Shown one piece after another: positions 62,381-64,000 of a stretch of DNA of 64,000 nt (positions within the stretch are counted from its first letter, which is position 1; every line of letters starts with the position of its first letter). The position numbers were made by a program, and so were the translations under genes. The notes below the pieces were generated by a model. It saw nothing but the letters and a program-made list of their open reading frames with translations, ran no database searches and was not told the origin of the DNA. Source of the stretch: Planococcus citri (taxonomy: Eukaryota > Arthropoda > Insecta > Hemiptera > Pseudococcidae); assembly GCF_950023065.1 (NCBI RefSeq), contig NC_088677.1, positions 27,487,230 to 27,551,229 on the forward strand, given 5' to 3'.

Positions 62381-63513
62381 TAACCGAAAAAAATTTCCGG
62401 TCAAGGTTACGGTTAAAAATTTAACAAGTAGAAATTCAAAATTTCGGTTAAAGGTTACAGTTTTTGGTGTTAATTTTTCCAGTTGAGCTTAAAATTTCGA
62501 TTAATGGTTAAAATTACAGTAAAAAATTTGAAAATTTCCAAAAATTCTCTCTGAGTTTGAGATTTTGAAGTTTAAAAAATTGAAAAACTGGTACCTAACA
62601 TTTGAATTTAAAATTTAATAATTTTTTCAAGAAACAAATTCTTTATCATCTCTTATTATTAAAATATGTATCATCTAAGATCGAGCTCTAATAGTTTAAT
62701 GACTAATGAGTATGATGCAACTATAGTTTCAGTTTCAAATTTTTTGAACTTTCTATTCATGTTTTTTCATTTTATCTTTTGATCATATGATCATAATTTC
62801 AAATCATTACAAATCACATTGAAAAAAACCACAGATGAAAAGAAATGAAAAAACAGCACTTTTCAATTTTTTTAAATTTTGTAACCGGGTTTTTTCTAAA
62901 AATTTTTTGGTTAAAGTTACAATTATGGTTTATTTTTAAAACATGTTCTGAAGCTGAAGGGGGGGGGTCCAAATTACAAAAAAAAAACAAACTAAAAAAA
63001 AGTTGGAAACAAAAAATATATCATAAGTTTAGGTAAACAATAAACATTAATAAATGATGATCCATCAGGAGAGAAAACAAAAATCAAAAGGAAGAGAAAA
63101 AAAACAAAAAACAAAATACTACATACATAAACTAGAGAAAGACTGGTATAAAGATTGCTCACAACTTCACAAGTAACTCCCACTGCACCCATGCCCCCAC
63201 TCCCAAGCCATCCTCACCCTCACCACAGCCTGAAGGCCGACCTACTCATAATGAAGATATCGGCATCTGTGCACCTACAGAGAAAAGCATCTGAGAATTC
63301 TGAGATACTCATATTATGATGTTATTAATGAGAGACACTTTCATCCTAGATGTATGGTAAATTGCTTAAGGAGAATATTTTTTTTTTTATCTAGAATGGA
63401 TCATTGGGGCCCAGAAATTAATTTTTCCCAGAAGATTACCATCATTTATAATGTTACAGTGGATGAGATCATACAAAGGTGTTAAATAAATTGTGGGCAA
63501 TAATTTCACAATA
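62381..63513. other. Intergenic AT-rich DNA, no gene seen
   Basis: Starts with a ~150-bp stretch of repeated GGTTAA(A/G)GTTACGG-like words (62390-62520), then ordinary AT-rich DNA. A G-run at about 62960-62967 and A-rich segments follow. Nothing coding is supported. Confidence 0.45.
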
Positions 63514-64000
63514 GATGCAACTGCAACTCAAGTAGACTAACAAAAAACGTTATTATGATAAGTTGCCTATCTTGTAAAATGAAGGCGCTATGGCTGGCTC
63601 CGCAAAACTGAAAATTTACAAATTTTGAAAAATTCATCAAAAATAAGAAAATCTTTGAATCACTCATAGTACTTGAGTGGACAAACAGAAATGTTATTAT
63701 GAATAATTGCATATCTTCAAAATTGAAGGGGCAAACACTATTTAGAAATTCAAATTTGGGGCACTCAAAATTTAGAAATTTTGAAGATGGACAATGGGTC
63801 ATAATTTAACATTTCTGTCTTTGTCCACTTGAGTAGTATGGGTTATGGACATTATGTGACTGATTCAAAGATTTTCTTATTTTTGATGAATTTTTCAAAA
63901 TTTGTAAATTTCCAGTTTTGCGGAGCCCAGAGTACCTTCATTTTACAAGATAGGCAACTTATCATAATAACGCTTTTTGTTCATCTACTCGACTTGCATC
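63514..64000. mobile_element. 487-bp palindromic MITE, same family as 22.7-kb element
   Basis: Left end GATGCAACTGCAACTCAAGT; the right end at 64000, read on the minus strand, begins GATGCAAGTCGAGTAGATGA. The arms match nearly to the centre (about 63755). Shared words with the element at 22750-24140 include AAAAAACGTTATTATGA, TTGCCTATCTTGTAAAATGA, TCATCAAAAATAAG(A/G)AAA and AAAATTGAAGGGGCAA. The window edge falls at the element's end, so a target duplication cannot be checked. No coding capacity. Confidence 0.82.

Noticed and set aside
63506..63802. 98-aa minus frame, and the similar 67-aa frame at 23229-23432
   Set aside because: Their similarity comes from shared foldback-element DNA; both are short, hydrophobic and without a family match.

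Overview
This is a eukaryotic nuclear window: AT-rich DNA, genes split by introns with GT..AG borders and TTTCAG-type acceptors, AATAAA signals and many non-coding repeats. Proteins near-collinear with animal HID1, NCKIPSD/SPIN90, SNRNP48 and TRMT2A place it in an animal. The very frequent GTAG/CTAC tetramer runs (TAGGTAGGTACCTACC type), the long AT-rich intergenic spaces and the foldback DNA elements look to me like a hemipteran insect (mealybug, scale or aphid-like). That last step is inference.

Layout. (1) 1.5-6 kb, minus strand: a 1,274-codon exon of a serine/asparagine-rich, probably nuclear protein I cannot name, plus a short last exon. A 945-bp transposable element with perfect 33-bp inverted ends and a perfect 9-bp target duplication lies just upstream. 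(2) 7.8-30.8 kb: no protein gene that I can support. It holds a 158-bp mariner-like MITE, a small hairpin, a ~2.35-kb foldback element inside a ~90-bp tandem array, a 31-bp minisatellite and a ~1.4-kb foldback element with a GC-richer centre. (3) 30.8-46 kb, a compact gene block: SNRNP48/U11-48K (-) head-to-head with a 666-aa coiled-coil protein (+); a small membrane protein (-, 5' end not found); NCKIPSD/SPIN90 (-) head-to-head with HID1 (+). (4) 46-59 kb: TRMT2A (+), nine coding exons, with a 5.5-kb intron that hosts a 1.7-kb palindromic element and a 3.5-kb intron filled with a degenerate GATTTTT/TCTC satellite. (5) 59-64 kb: no gene; an AAAC/GTTT low-complexity block, and a second foldback element of the 22.7-kb family at the very end.

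How the genes relate: they are unrelated housekeeping functions (minor-spliceosome recognition, Arp2/3 regulation, trans-Golgi/dense-core vesicle sorting, tRNA uracil methylation). Two head-to-head pairs, about 725 and 700 bp between start codons, may share bidirectional promoters. SNRNP48 implies that the organism keeps U12-type introns, although I saw none with U12 borders here.

The most unusual observations are: the TRMT2A homologue reads V-C-S-N where the family active site is V-S-C-N, and has a ~265-residue Ser/Asn-rich tail; the NCKIPSD gene needs a GC-AG intron to stay in frame; and several distinct families of large palindromic elements lie in one 64-kb window. All exon joins were made by eye from splice signals, frame and family similarity; no search was run.
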